Shown here piece after piece: positions 33,639 to 45,247 of a stretch of 64,000 nucleotides of DNA. This stretch comes from Klebsormidium nitens. Its lineage: Eukaryota > Streptophyta > Klebsormidiophyceae > Klebsormidiales > Klebsormidiaceae. The notes under the pieces were generated by a model. The model was not told the origin of the DNA and made no database searches. It saw nothing but the letters and a program-made list of their open reading frames with translations. Position numbers and translations under genes: made by a program. The DNA is taken from positions 1-64,000 of the forward strand of contig DF237167.1 of the NCBI GenBank assembly GCA_000708835.1, read 5' to 3'. The first letter of the stretch is position 1, and each line of letters starts with the position of its first letter.

Positions 33639-35886
33639 GAAATCTGTCAGTCAACTGTCGAGGTACTTCGCAGACTGTCCGATGGTCCACGTGATCATCG
33701 GATTAAACAACCAAGCCACTCAACCTCAACTGCTGAGCCGTCAATACCGTGGATTCAAATTTTATCGACGGTTCGTGAGCAGTGTGGCATACAGCGCAAA
33801 TGTTACTGGAGTCATTTGACACCTTATTATAGTTTTAAGTGCCACCCGGTAATGACACAGTTTATTCGTCCCCTGATTGGCCAAAACCCTTACCGAAGAC
33901 TACGTTGACCAGCATTCAGTACAACCTTTGCAGTCCCCTCAACCTAGATCGAAACAACGTTATAATCTGCACCGTTCGATCCTCATCGACGGCTTACACT
34001 AGCCAATATTGAGGTTTTGACCTTACTCTACCTGATGCCGGCCGGTCTTCGCTCAGCCACATGAAGACGGCTTCAAGACCCAAAGAGGCAGTGTCGATAT
34101 ACGGTATAAGGATTCAACCAAACCCACAAACTCTTAACACCCCACCAAGGGTCTGAGCTTATTAACCTGCTGACCCAGCACCTTAACTCAGCTTGAAACC
34201 CATGTAAGGTGGCCATTCTCTTTTGACACCTTATTATAGTTCTAAGACGGTACGCCCCGGTAATGACACAGTTTATTCGTACCCTGATTGGCCAAAACCC
34301 TTACCGAAGACCACATTGACCAGAAATCAGTACAACCCTTGCAGTTCCTCAACCTAGATCGAAAAAACGTTAGAATCTGCACCGTTCGATCCTCAATCAA
34401 CGGCTTCAACTAGCCAATTTGAGGTTTCGACCTTCAAGTTACTCGTGAGTTTTTTTTTTGGAAAATACCGTCTTGCACGTGCGGCTCATCAGCTGGAACT
34501 CGCAGACTAGCGTGAAGTTACTCGTGAGTCGTAACTGATGCCGGCCGGTCTTCGCTCAACCACGTGAAGACCCAAAGAGGCAGTGTCAATATGTAATAAT
34601 CTATTCAAAACCACAAAGTTTTAACACCGCACCAAGCCGGTCTGAGCTTGTTAGAGGTTAACATTAACCTGCTGACCCAGCACCTTAACTCAGCTTGAAA
34701 CCCAAGTAAGGTGGCCATTCTCTTTAATATATATAGGTAGGAGTCCTACCTTAAATTCATCCTGGGGAAACATTGCATTGGTATGTAATATGTATCTCTT
34801 TGCAGGCGAATTGTCACGTTGCCTCGGTCGTACATGATTGCGAGACGCGAGTCATCGCCCAATCGCCCCGAGATCGCCCCCCCAAGCCAGTACGTCCTTT
34901 AGTAATACCCGCCAGCGAGGTACTGAAAATGGGCTTAAAATGTTAGTAGCTACAAGTATGTTTGACTGTTGTGGACAATTCTGGACGAGCAACATGCACC
35001 CTTTTTGGTAAATCAGACGGACATTCATAAGGCCTTTCCTGTACAAAACTGGTGCGCCTGAATTCGTATATGCCAAGGGGAGTAAGGGAAAAGCAATCAA
35101 TCTTCATAGTAGCACATGTAAGTACACGAAATCCAATTTCTAGTGCCAGGCGACCACTGGGCGAACCAGCCGCATGCCACACTGACAGTCCGTCGAGAAC
35201 CCGTCGAGAAGGGCGTGACTCCCAACGGCAGGGCTGCCGCCCGGTTCAGTCTGTCGGAAGCAGCAGCAGCGCCAAATACTGTCCGATGCACGCTGGCCTT
35301 ATGTTCAAACAGCACGTGAAGCCGATTGTGTGATTGAGTCTGATCCCATCAAACCCCCATCAAACAGCAATTGTACGAGGGCATACAGTAACGTGGTGAG
35401 AAAAGGGGCCTCTCCGCTCAGAAACGGATCGATAATCTTGTGAACGCTGTTCTGAGGTTACGTCTGACCTGGGATCACAAGTCTCAAGTTGTACCTCAGG
35501 GCTGCGCCTTTTCATCGCTGCGTTCTAGTCGGTCGATCGCTCGGACGTGTCTGTGTCAACCCGGCACCCGTTGCCTAAACTTTAGACAAAGATTATTCTT
35601 CAAGGCGAAGTCAGTTCAGCGCAAAGCTTGGGGTACTCCACCGAGCCCCCACGCCTGCCGGAGCTTTTGCTCCTAAAATCGGCGTGGTTAGAGCCTCCCA
35701 ACTGGTCTAGAGGCCTGATGCCTTGGCACTAACACAGTTGTTTCTAGCTGCCACTTGATCGTTGCTGTCAGGTGTGGTCACCAGCGGTTTCCGAGTTAAA
35801 CCGCTTTAGTAGGGCCTAGAGCCCCGATGTCGGGGTTGAAGGGGTTTGAAAGTTTTGAACCTGAAACCTAGTAACCCTATTTCTAA
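33639..35886. other. Intergenic between GT47 and the GT8-fusion gene
   Basis: It contains the 407-bp tandem duplication (33815-34725), a perfect short palindrome at about 34734-34752 (aggtaggagtcctacct) next to TATATATA, and the probable 3' UTR of the gene ending at 35887. The stretch 34850-35700 has no gene I can support. A short hairpin ccccgatgtcgggg lies at about 35822-35835. Confidence 0.55.
33815..34725. repeat. Large tandem duplication, 407-bp period, with an insertion in the second copy
   Basis: The unit starting tttgacaccttattatagtt at 33815 recurs at 34222 and runs to ggtggccattctcttt near 34725. The copies share the blocks ggtaatgacacagtttatt, gattggccaaaaccctta, tgatgccggccggtcttcgc and ctgctgacccagcacctta. 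Copy 2 carries about 80 extra bases (about 34437-34520), including a T-run, bounded by direct repeats agttactcgtgag at both ends. It lies immediately upstream of the GT47 gene. Confidence 0.88.
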
Positions 35887-38800
35887 TTACCAGGCAATGC
35901 GCCTAGCCACCTGGGTCAAGACCTTCACCTCGAGCGAGCACCCGGGACTGAACCCGCTATCCACCGAATCCCCGGACTCGTATAAAGGGAGCCACTCCCG
36001 TATGTAAGTGCAGTACGCGCGCTTGATGCCCAACTCGCATAGGGTATTAACGACCTCCGTGTCGTCCCGGTACCGGAAGATGCAGTCGCCGGTCTTGAAA
36101 AACTCGGAGAAGTCGTGCGGCTTTGGCCCGTGGAAATGGACGATAAACGCAGTGTCCCGGTGCTCGTGGTAAGGCTTGGCGTTAAACGTCTGGGGCAGCT
36201 TGGTGTGCTTTACCTCCGTTTCGTAGAATTGGTTGTAGGCCCCCTGCGTACATAATACGAGCGGGTTTATCTCCAGCAGAGTCCCACTTTGCCGCTGCGC
36301 TTGCCGAGTAAATCTAGGATTTGTCAAAAGCTGGTGGCTTTATACAACCTTGATCACGGTCTGCAGATTCGAGGCTGCTGGATTGCCCGTTACGAAGGTT
36401 TGGCTGTACCAGTTTCTCGTACAACGGCCTACGACAAGTTTGGATGAGGTGGACGTACAGTTTCGACGACCGAACCCGGAGCTCGAATACGAGCCTGTGA
36501 TGACCGTTTGGTTCGATTCTCGAAAATGTTCAAATGGTGAAGCGAGCGCTGAAAGTTCGACGCCATTCAGTGAATTGGCTCTAGGTTGAAGGGTTCAAAA
36601 ATTTTCCGGGATAATCACGTTGCTCTAATGTACCCCGAGTTGTCAAGCGAGAGATCCGGGTTGGGAGCGACACGAATGTCGTGCAAACTTGATGCGTCAA
36701 GCCGCCAGGGTCCAGCTGGCAGTGTGGAAGGGAGGCCGGAATTCTGCTTCACTCATCATCCAACTTGGACCAGGGTAAAAGAATCTTCGTTTGTCATCAA
36801 AACAGGACAGATGCAGATACGCTCGATGATTGTGCTCACCTGATCCTGGGGCCCGTAGTTCGAGAAGAAGAGCCCGTTCTTGTTGCCCAGAACGAAGCTG
36901 AGGAACCGATCGTAAGTGACGCGTAGCCTTGGCAAGTTCATCAGCATGATCCCAGCGTTGTACGGGAAAACGTCTTTCGCTTCCGACGCCATCCCAATGG
37001 CCGGCGGCAATGGAAGGCCGAAGTCGGAGAGTCTCAGCGCGCGCCGGAAGTAGACGTCGGAGTCCTGAGGAGTGGGCGGAACGATGTCAGCGGAATGAAG
37101 CTTGCGGAACTGATTCATTAGTCTGTAGTTTTGCAGATGCGGTGCTTGGAGCGCCAGAATTAGGCTTCGGTCGAGAATGAAAGAATCCGGAGGCTTTCAG
37201 GGAAAAACTATTTGCGACTTCGTTTCGGCTACAATGTGCAAGCGCCACGGATTCGGTCACTTTCTTTGCGGGCCCAAGTCTCAGCTCGCGCCAGAAACCG
37301 ACGGCATGTATCAGCAAGCGAAGCCGACAGGCGGAATTGCGGAGCGGAAGGCCGGACCGCTTTCAAGCAGATTGCTTGAAGAGACTCGCGACAGGCCGAA
37401 ATACGGCGACCTTCGCCAGCGGCTGTCAGCTTCAGAGTCGAGGCCTCAGAGAAAGGCGCTCTGAAAGATGATCGATGATCGCACCATCCACGCAGACACT
37501 CATTCTGCCTGATCGATCGAAAGACGGTTTCGGTTGGTTCTTCTGGTGTCAACCGCTTATTCGCGCCTCAGAAAGGTCGTGATGAGTGGTCCGAAGTTTC
37601 GAAGTGGCCATGGTCAACATAGAGAAAACAGAAACCGGTTAGCTTGTCCCTTCACAAACGCCTTTTATGAAAGTCACCAGCTTTCTTGGGACCGAACCAA
37701 GACCGGAGAATCTTACCGTAAACAGTACGTATTCAAACTGCTCCAACTCCGGAACGATCGGGATGTCGATCCGCTGCCACGTGCCCACCGCCATTTCCGG
37801 GTTCGCGTACAAGTGCGACGTGCGCAAGTTCTCCTTTCCTAGGAGCCGCGCAATCTGCGTGGCCCACGAGGGGTTATGGTAGATGATCCGCACGTTCTGG
37901 GCGACCAGCCACTGGTGAATCTCCGCTGTGCGGTTGCCCGAAAAGAGGCAATACGGCGCCAGCGTGCCAAACCGAGCCGCGGACCGGACCGCAGCCTTGA
38001 GCATGTAGTCGTACTTTTGGCTCCATCCGTTATAGGTGAAGACCCAAGGAAGCCTGCAAGAGTGGAAATTTTCGATAAGAAAATGACGGCTTTGTTCGCT
38101 TTCTTTGCGTTGTCCTATTGAGTTTCCCATTACAATGGTTCTTGAAGTAAAAAGTCACAACAGGACATGCTCTAGTACGGACTCGGACGAGTGACCTTCG
38201 TGATGTAAGAACGTGAATTGGAAAGAGAGTACATGAATTTTATAGCAGCGTCACCGCGGCAAATGGAGCAGAGGGGAAGAGACACTGGCTACGCAGATCT
38301 CCCTGCATTGGCAGAAGGGTAAGAAGGTCTGCGAAAAAGGAAAAGCACCTGATGCGCCTGAGCTTTAGAAACGCGAACAAATTCAAAAGTGGATCGATCC
38401 AGCACCTATTTGAGTTGAGAATTGAGCAGGTCAGACGATTCATCAAACTGGCCCTACCGCTCCGCCTGATCTATCAGACTGTAGAAAACCGGAATTGAGC
38501 AACTCTTATCCGAGCAGATGAGTCTAGAATTTCCGTCGTCTTATGTCATACCTGAGCACGGGTATAAAGTCGTCGAGCGGGATGTTTCCGCCGTTGTACC
38601 AGCTCGCCCATTTTTCCGCCCGGGTCCGCTCGTAGATGAGCAGAGCGGAGAAGCTCGAGACGGAATTGCCCATGAATTTCTCGGACGCGAGGGCGATGTA
38701 GAAGTCGACCAGCGCGCTCTGTTCGCGCGAGAGAGGGACGGCCATCTCCGGCAGAATGTCCTCCTGAGTGTAAACCTGCACTCCCGAAAAGCGTCGTCAT

Positions 38801-41270
38801 TTGTACGAATTCTTGACCGCGGCCGCTTTCGTGCGTCATTTTGGCTCTGGAGCAACTCGGACAAAGCTTGTTAGATCAGTAGGTGGGTTAGGGGAAGATG
38901 GATCTCTAGCTGTTTCTCTGGTTCTGAATTGCTAGACATTGTTTCTGTGCAAATGATGGCGAATCTCCTAGGGAATCTAATCTCTCTTATCGGTTTTTAC
39001 TTTTCGACAACACACGCCTTGTCCGCACCACTTTGCGAAGGTACTCGCTTCGTTATCACGGAGTGGGCGTGCCAGTCTCTGACGTCTGACCCGTAAGAAC
39101 CTTGTAGTGACTTCACCAAGTTTCGCACGAGGCGAGGCGAACAAGTGTTTGCGAAAGCCAATCTCTCTGGTACGGTGGCAGGCCAATCTTTGAGAATTTT
39201 TAAGCACTATCTTCGAGATGCGCGATTCAAGAGCGATCCATCTTTTGTCGAACTTCGCATCCTTCCTGAATTTGTGAAGGAAGAATCATAAATTGCTCCG
39301 GCTTTGAACTGCCAGATGGGCCGGCAACTTTTCTTCCTTCTTCAAAACAGCTGTGAGAGTGCGACTTGCAGTCCAAGAAACAGGGTCGGGAAACTGACCT
39401 TGAATCCCGCCTTTTCCAGGTTGCTGAAGATAAGGTCGCGGTTTGTTGGGTCGATGTCGGACCACATACTGGCCACGTAGAGGGGTCGAGAAGGGGACAC
39501 GCGTTTCGCCAGCAGAGCCTCGTGCACCGTCCACGTGTTTGTGAGGCAGTTGTTACGGATCCGGCCGTCGGGGATGCTTTCCCAGCGCCGGCAATGTGCG
39601 AGCCAGTCGTTTTCGGCCCGCATGTGCAGAAAGGAGAAGCCAGCACCATCTGGAGGACAGGTTATTTTTATGCTTGGATTTGGCTCAGATTATACTGCTC
39701 GGAGAAACGACGCCAATACAACTTGGAGAATTTGACAAATCTAGCTCGGAGTAATTTCAATCGAGATGGTTTCAGCGTCCTACGTGCTCAAAAAAGGTTC
39801 ACATCCTCGTCCATGGGAGCTAGAGAGCGCACTTCAAACAGATCCGAGCTTTGCAATACTATTCAGCTGATGGACATGGTGAGATCGAAGAGTAACTGAA
39901 ATGCAAGCTTCTCAGACCACCAGCTGAATGCAGTGAGCAGGCCGCTAGATGCATAAGCCCCAGATGGCAAATGGGGAGGGCAAGCCCCCCCAATTTCATT
40001 AGACCAACCAGCTGAACTTTCTAGCAGGTTTAGAAGAGCATCCATTCTCGTTCCAGTTTATCAAACTCCAAAAACGAAAAAAAGAACCGTTTGTAGGCAG
40101 TCCCGATTCTTGGAATCTGAATGGAAAGCAGCTGAGCCAATTATCTTCCGTGCAGGGACCAAGCATGATTGGCTTTTGTAAGAAAACCTTTTGGAGTCCT
40201 TGTGGTCTTTGACAGGCAACATTCGGATATCTTTTGTTATGCAGGTGGGCTGCTTTCTGAGCTGCCATCTGCCCTAGATAAGCCGACCCAAAAAACCCAC
40301 AATTGCGGAGTGCAATCTGCAATTCCAGCTGCTCACCTCCGTCGCCCACAGGCTCAGCTCCATTGCGCCCCCCCTCAGCCAGTGTCGCTACTGCATGGGA
40401 CACGATCTCCTCGTACTGCTTTGCGGGCTGGAGGGATTCCAATACTGCCCAGAAGAGCTCCTCATTCTCTTTGATCACATCCCTTGACAGCCGCAGGAAC
40501 GCGCACTCGATCGCGACATGAAGATCGTGCTTCCTCTCCGTGCTCGCGACGGTGTCAGTGACGCCCTCAAACGAGACCTTCACGTACTCGCTTAGTGGGG
40601 GGGCCTCTGCCGGGGTCAAGACCTGCATTCCCAACCTGGAGGCAAGCCCGTTCCTAAACTCCTGAACATTGTAGACTTCTGACATTGGCACAGAGCCGTT
40701 GCTGATCGTATCCACAATCCAGGCATCGCTTCTCTGGAGGCCGTTCAAGAGGAAATCTGGCAGAACTGGGATCCTGTCCGTCAGCTTTGCAATCACGATC
40801 CCGTACACGAGAGCCAACCGCTGGTTGGCAAAGCCGTTACACGTGAGGAAGCGGAGCGTTCGAGACTCGATTGCGTGCTGGACATTGCGGGTAGGCACGG
40901 GCGGCAGCGTTCGTGCAGGGATGCTCCACTCGGGTGCGCTTTTCTCGACAGAGTCTAGGGCCCCCGCCAACAATTCCTTACTGTGCATGCTGCTGCTCAA
41001 GTGCCGGCTCGAACGCACTGCCGTCAGGGCCTCCCTTTCCCGATTTTGCAGTGACTGCGCGGTGCTCTGCTCAAAACCCCCCTGCAACGAAACCTTTTCC
41101 GAGCGCAACTGCACATTGATGACAAACAGCACGATTGCGGCGAGTCCGAGGACCTGATACGACGGGAGGAACGACCGGAAGAAGCGCCGCTGAAGCCGCC
41201 CCCTCACTTTTTCATTTCCAACCCAGCTCGCCATCGTTTCAATGACCGTGCTGCTACCTGCGTCCCCCAT
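35887..41270 (-). CDS. Membrane-anchored fusion: O-fucosyltransferase-like domain + GT8-like glycosyltransferase domain
   Basis: Six exons: 41270-40337, 39649-39399, 38775-38552, 38053-37717, 37064-36840, 36243-35887 (TAA). Phases chain exactly to 775 residues. A type II signal anchor spans residues about 38-55 (VLGLAAIVLFVINVQL) after a basic stretch, placing the enzyme in the Golgi. Residues about 140-470 resemble GDP-fucose O-fucosyltransferases: CNGFANQRLALVYGIVIAKL, FLHMRAENDWLAHCRRWE (H320-x-R322, the GDP-sugar site), LYVASMWSDIDP, and SREQSALVDFYIALASEKFM with GNSVSSFSALLI. Residues about 471-775 form a second, GT-A domain: LPWVFTYNGWSQKYDYMLKA, DSDVYF at 583 (metal-binding DxD), YNAGIMLMN, GPQDQGAYNQ, LPQTFNAKPY and HFHGPKP at about 693, the GT8 HxxGxxKP motif. 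Every junction between the domains lies in continuous coding phase, so the fusion is genuine in this sequence. Donor and acceptor sugars are unknown. Confidence 0.88.
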
Positions 41271-44200
41271 TCAACCCAGCGATCCCACAACCATTTGCAG
41301 TGGGGGCGGGGACTAGCATGCGGGGGAGGAGGGCGGATACAACTTAGACCCAGAGCTTGTGAGTTTGTCGGACCTGCAAAAGCCAGCAGCTAAGCTTGCA
41401 GCGGTGAGGTCAGGTTGGTTGCTTGCAAACACTTCTTTGAGTTTCTGATGACCCAGGCTGGGAAGCAGATTGAGGCACTCAGAGTCAGGGACACCCAGAC
41501 TGACCTGAAAAGGTACTTGGATCGCTGAATCCAATGATGCAGGAGGTAATAGCTCCTTCGCCCCTTCTGAGTACATGATTCCTACATCTATCTAGCTATA
41601 GCTCATTCTGCTGTTTCGCCTCGAGCTGCTGTAGTGACAACACACGGTTGTCGGCTCACTAAACCCTATAGTACCGGTGCCTTTATTTGTACAGAGCTGC
41701 AATGAGCCTGTGTGGCGACTCATGTTCAGGCGTCGTTGCGCAGCGGGTTACAGAAGTGCGGACGCTGATACGAATGAACGATTCTACCTCTTTTGTGGTA
41801 AAAACAATGATGCGAACTGTGAATTGACATCAATGCCATTGTACCTGAATACTGTCCTTGCATACCGCCCCCTGCTGTTGATGCGCACGCCAGGGCTTTA
41901 AGAGAGTTGTCCATTCTACGGTTCTCGATAAGGACCGTGCTACCCAGACTTGCTGTGATGCTGTGCAGAATCCATACTCGACGGTAGACACCCATTGCCG
42001 TAGCTCGGTACCAGTCCACATGGACGGTGCCTCGTGGAAGTTTGGGAAACCAACTTCCACTTTGACTTGGCCGCTTCACAGTCCTAACTTAGTACGTTTG
42101 CGCGGCTGGGCCACTTGTACTGGTAGGACCTACTGGTACTAGGTAGTCTAAGTACCAAATGCGCCGACACACCAGCCTACCTGGTATTGAAGCTGCAGAG
42201 GGAGTGCAGCACCAAGAGGCATGCGCGCGCGCATTGACCACCTTCTGCCCGCATGCACGCTGTCTAGGTACGCGCTGCCGTCCGGCGGCCGGCCGGTTAC
42301 AGCTTTCACAGCGCCAGCCTAGGAAATTTGTCCTGAAACCCACCGTGGCAAAGCAGCCGGGCGGGAAGCACCGAGGATGAAAATTGGGTCTGAATGTCGA
42401 CGACAGAGCTACCGGTCGAAGTCGGTTGATTGCCCCTGCTGTTGACAGGAACCGTAGAAACGACGGCGCCGCTCTTGAAAGGACCAAGTCTATACCGTGG
42501 TACTCGAGATCACAAAGCTGAGAGTCACACTCACAGAGGAGTCGACGCCACACCAGCTGCCGGCAGGTGGAAAGCTCGTAGTCTTCCAGGATTGCTAGGG
42601 CTTTCGAGCGTCTTGGTTGCATACTACTACTACTACTAGTAGCAAGGATCTTTGAAGCAGACACATCCTGTAGGGGCATTGACCGGACGTTGGGCAGCTT
42701 TGTCCAAAGGAGCTCAATGTATAACAGTCGTTAGAATCATGACGTAAGATGTATATTATACAACTTCAGAAAGAAAGCCAGCTTGAGCCAGTGAGCTGCG
42801 AGTAACACTTCATAATGTATATTCGTACCGTTCTAAAGTTCCATGCCACAGTCCGCGAGGCAATGAACACACTGCACTGAAAGACTGATTTGGAAAGTTC
42901 TGAACAGCGTATGTCGCTCTGCACAAAAATTCACACAACCATTCAGGCGCTATGGGTTTACTGGCTACTGCATACTACATCAGCAGGTCCTCTCCTATGC
43001 AGGGTGCACCCATTGTCCCAATGAGATCCTGAGATACAGCTGAGCTCAATGCCCCTGCGCACCTTATAGATCATTTTGGAGAGATGGAAGGATGAACCAA
43101 GCTCAGCAGAGTCGGTGCATCAAGCAAGTGCAAAAATGTGGCAGCCTTTCAAGGTGAGAGAGATTGCAGTTTCTGCAAGAGGCCTTTTAACTTTTTCTGC
43201 TTTCTCTCGATGCTGTTTCTCAACATGAGTATCTTTCCCAGAGAAAGTCTTCTGCGCAATGCGTTCTTTCAAGAAGGCGGGAAGCAGGGGTATTCAACTG
43301 CCGGTTGACGTGGGCATTCAACTGCTTTTGTCCAAGCTCGTTGCTTTGGATTCTGACAGCAAGCAGATTATTGTTAGATTTGGCGTGAATAGAAAGGTCT
43401 TCAGGTGTGCCACCACATCTTTGACGAGGCAGACAAGGGACACTTGTCACTCTCTAAGCTACACAACTCCAGGCCACCACTCTCATCAATAGACCACCAT
43501 AAATCTCAGCATTACATCTCAGCCGCTTGTCCTTGGCCCGAACAAGATGCTGGGGAGCTACCCCTTTTATAGAACTTCAGCCTGAGAAGGCGCGTTTGCA
43601 CATGACATGAACACCGGCAAGGTGTCCTTTGTAAATGCTTGTTGGGTCTTAAGAGCCTGAATTGCTGCCATATGTAATTGCCTGCAGCCTTTAGAAGCAC
43701 CTCGTTCGAGAGCACTGAAAGAGGCGAGGATGCAGATGGCCAACAAAGCAGTATCATGCTCTGAATCCATCTCTTCCTCTTCCATGCTCTAGTCCCGTGA
43801 TCAGCGGCAGCCTGGCAGGGGCTTTCCACATCCGCTGGCAGTTGCTGGCAAGTTCGTGGCATTCCGCACTGTACTTGTATGCTGCTGCCACGGGCCAGTC
43901 AAGGGGCGCGAAGTACGAGGCACCAGGTACTAGGTGAGGCAACATCACGAGCTCAGTCTAAGCATTTCGATGGAAAGCGAAGCAGAAGAACTGTGGCAGG
44001 AAGGTACATGGTTGACGGCAGGTATTCCCCTCTCAAAGCTGGACGGTCGGGCTCGGCTGTTTCTGTTTTCGCCTCTCGTCGTTGCCTTTCTTAACAGATA
44101 TGTTATTGTGTTGGCCGTTTTTGGTTTTGTGAATCAGCTTTCCCAGTTCCTCCATTTCGTCATCCTGCTTTCATGCATTCTACCACTTTTTCTTCTACTT

Positions 44201-45247
44201 TCCTCTCCTGTATTCCGCCGTGTTGCTTTCTGGGCCATATCTTTCCATTGCCACCTTCTGTAATTACCTCTTTCACTTCGGATGCCCGGCGTCTCCCGGT
44301 CAATCTTTTCTTGACGTTGGATGCAGATATTTCCTGTGATACTCCTTCATCGCTAGGCTGCCCTTCTCTCTAGGTGACGGCCGCGCTACATTCCCTTTAA
44401 CTGTAGATTTGGCATTCTTCCATAGACCAAGGAACAAGCAGTCCTCACTGCCGGGGCCGAGCTCTTCTATGACAATCCGTGGCCATTCGCTAATCCTGAG
44501 ACCAAGGGCAGGCTTCATTGTTTTTGACGAGGAGGCGCGGCTTTTTGTCATCTGACCAGTAATTCTCGGTGGTGGACATCGTTCTCAACTGCTGCAGTTA
44601 CCCTGTGCAGGGTCCAGAACGAGCACCTGCCGGGAGGCGCTGCAGATGCAGATGGACGTCCACGAGAACCTGCACGAGCAACTCGAGGTCAGGACCGGCG
44701 CTCTACTTTTTGGTTATTCTTAGCTGGTCGATGAAATATCAAAATCGCCACGTGGCCGGCCATTCAAGTCGCTCAATGCTTGTATTTGACCTGAGGTATA
44801 GAAGGGGTTATCGTATCTTGGAAAGCGTTGCTGGTTGGCGTAAGTTGCTTTCAGGAAGCAGTGCGGGCTTCGAGTCCTTCTTCGTCCCTTCGGATCTCGG
44901 ATCTCCCAAAATGAACCATTACTCGCAAGATTTCCCGAGTCGCTTCACCTCTTTCGTAACTAGATCAAGCGAGTGCTTGATAAGCACGCCTGGAAAACGG
45001 AATCTGTTCGAAGATCGGCGTCCTTGTAGACTAATTTGAGTACTGTAGCATTCGAGGAAGCAGCAGAAAGCAGAGTCGCAACAAGCCTGACGAGCTTGCA
45101 GCCCGTCAGATTACTTTGCAGAACTTCAATGGTCGCCCGTTACATGCAAGCGCACCAATCTTCCGGCTGCATGGAACACTGAGCTTCTTTGCCCCCTGCA
45201 AATGTGCGATCTCGTGAAGATGAATTTATATCTGGCGGCCTTTGCAG
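41271..45247. other. Intergenic; possible upstream exon of the expansin gene
   Basis: Right of 41270 lies the leader and promoter of the GT8-fusion gene. An (ACT)n microsatellite lies at 42621-42641. A 196-codon minus-strand frame at 42089-42679 has no family character. Near the right end, 44611-44687 is bounded by tgtgcag and gtcagg. In one frame it ends in phase 2, as the next expansin exon needs, and codes for TCTSNS after a Cys/Arg-rich stretch. It may be the preceding expansin exon, but I cannot find the signal peptide or the first half of domain 1. Confidence 0.45.
42621..42641. repeat. (ACT)n microsatellite
   Basis: About six ACT units followed by the inverse AGTAG, giving a small palindrome. 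Confidence 0.85.

Noticed and set aside
42089-42679. 196-codon open frame on the minus strand
   Set aside because: It contains the (ACT)n microsatellite as a Ser run and otherwise Cys/Arg-rich sequence without a family pattern. No supporting exons lie nearby.
43567-43862. Minus-strand frame starting MEEEEMDSEHDTALLA, reminiscent of the start of some Harbinger-type transposases
   Set aside because: Only about 70 codons, with no DDE motifs or terminal repeats found. The resemblance rests on an acidic/Leu-rich start.
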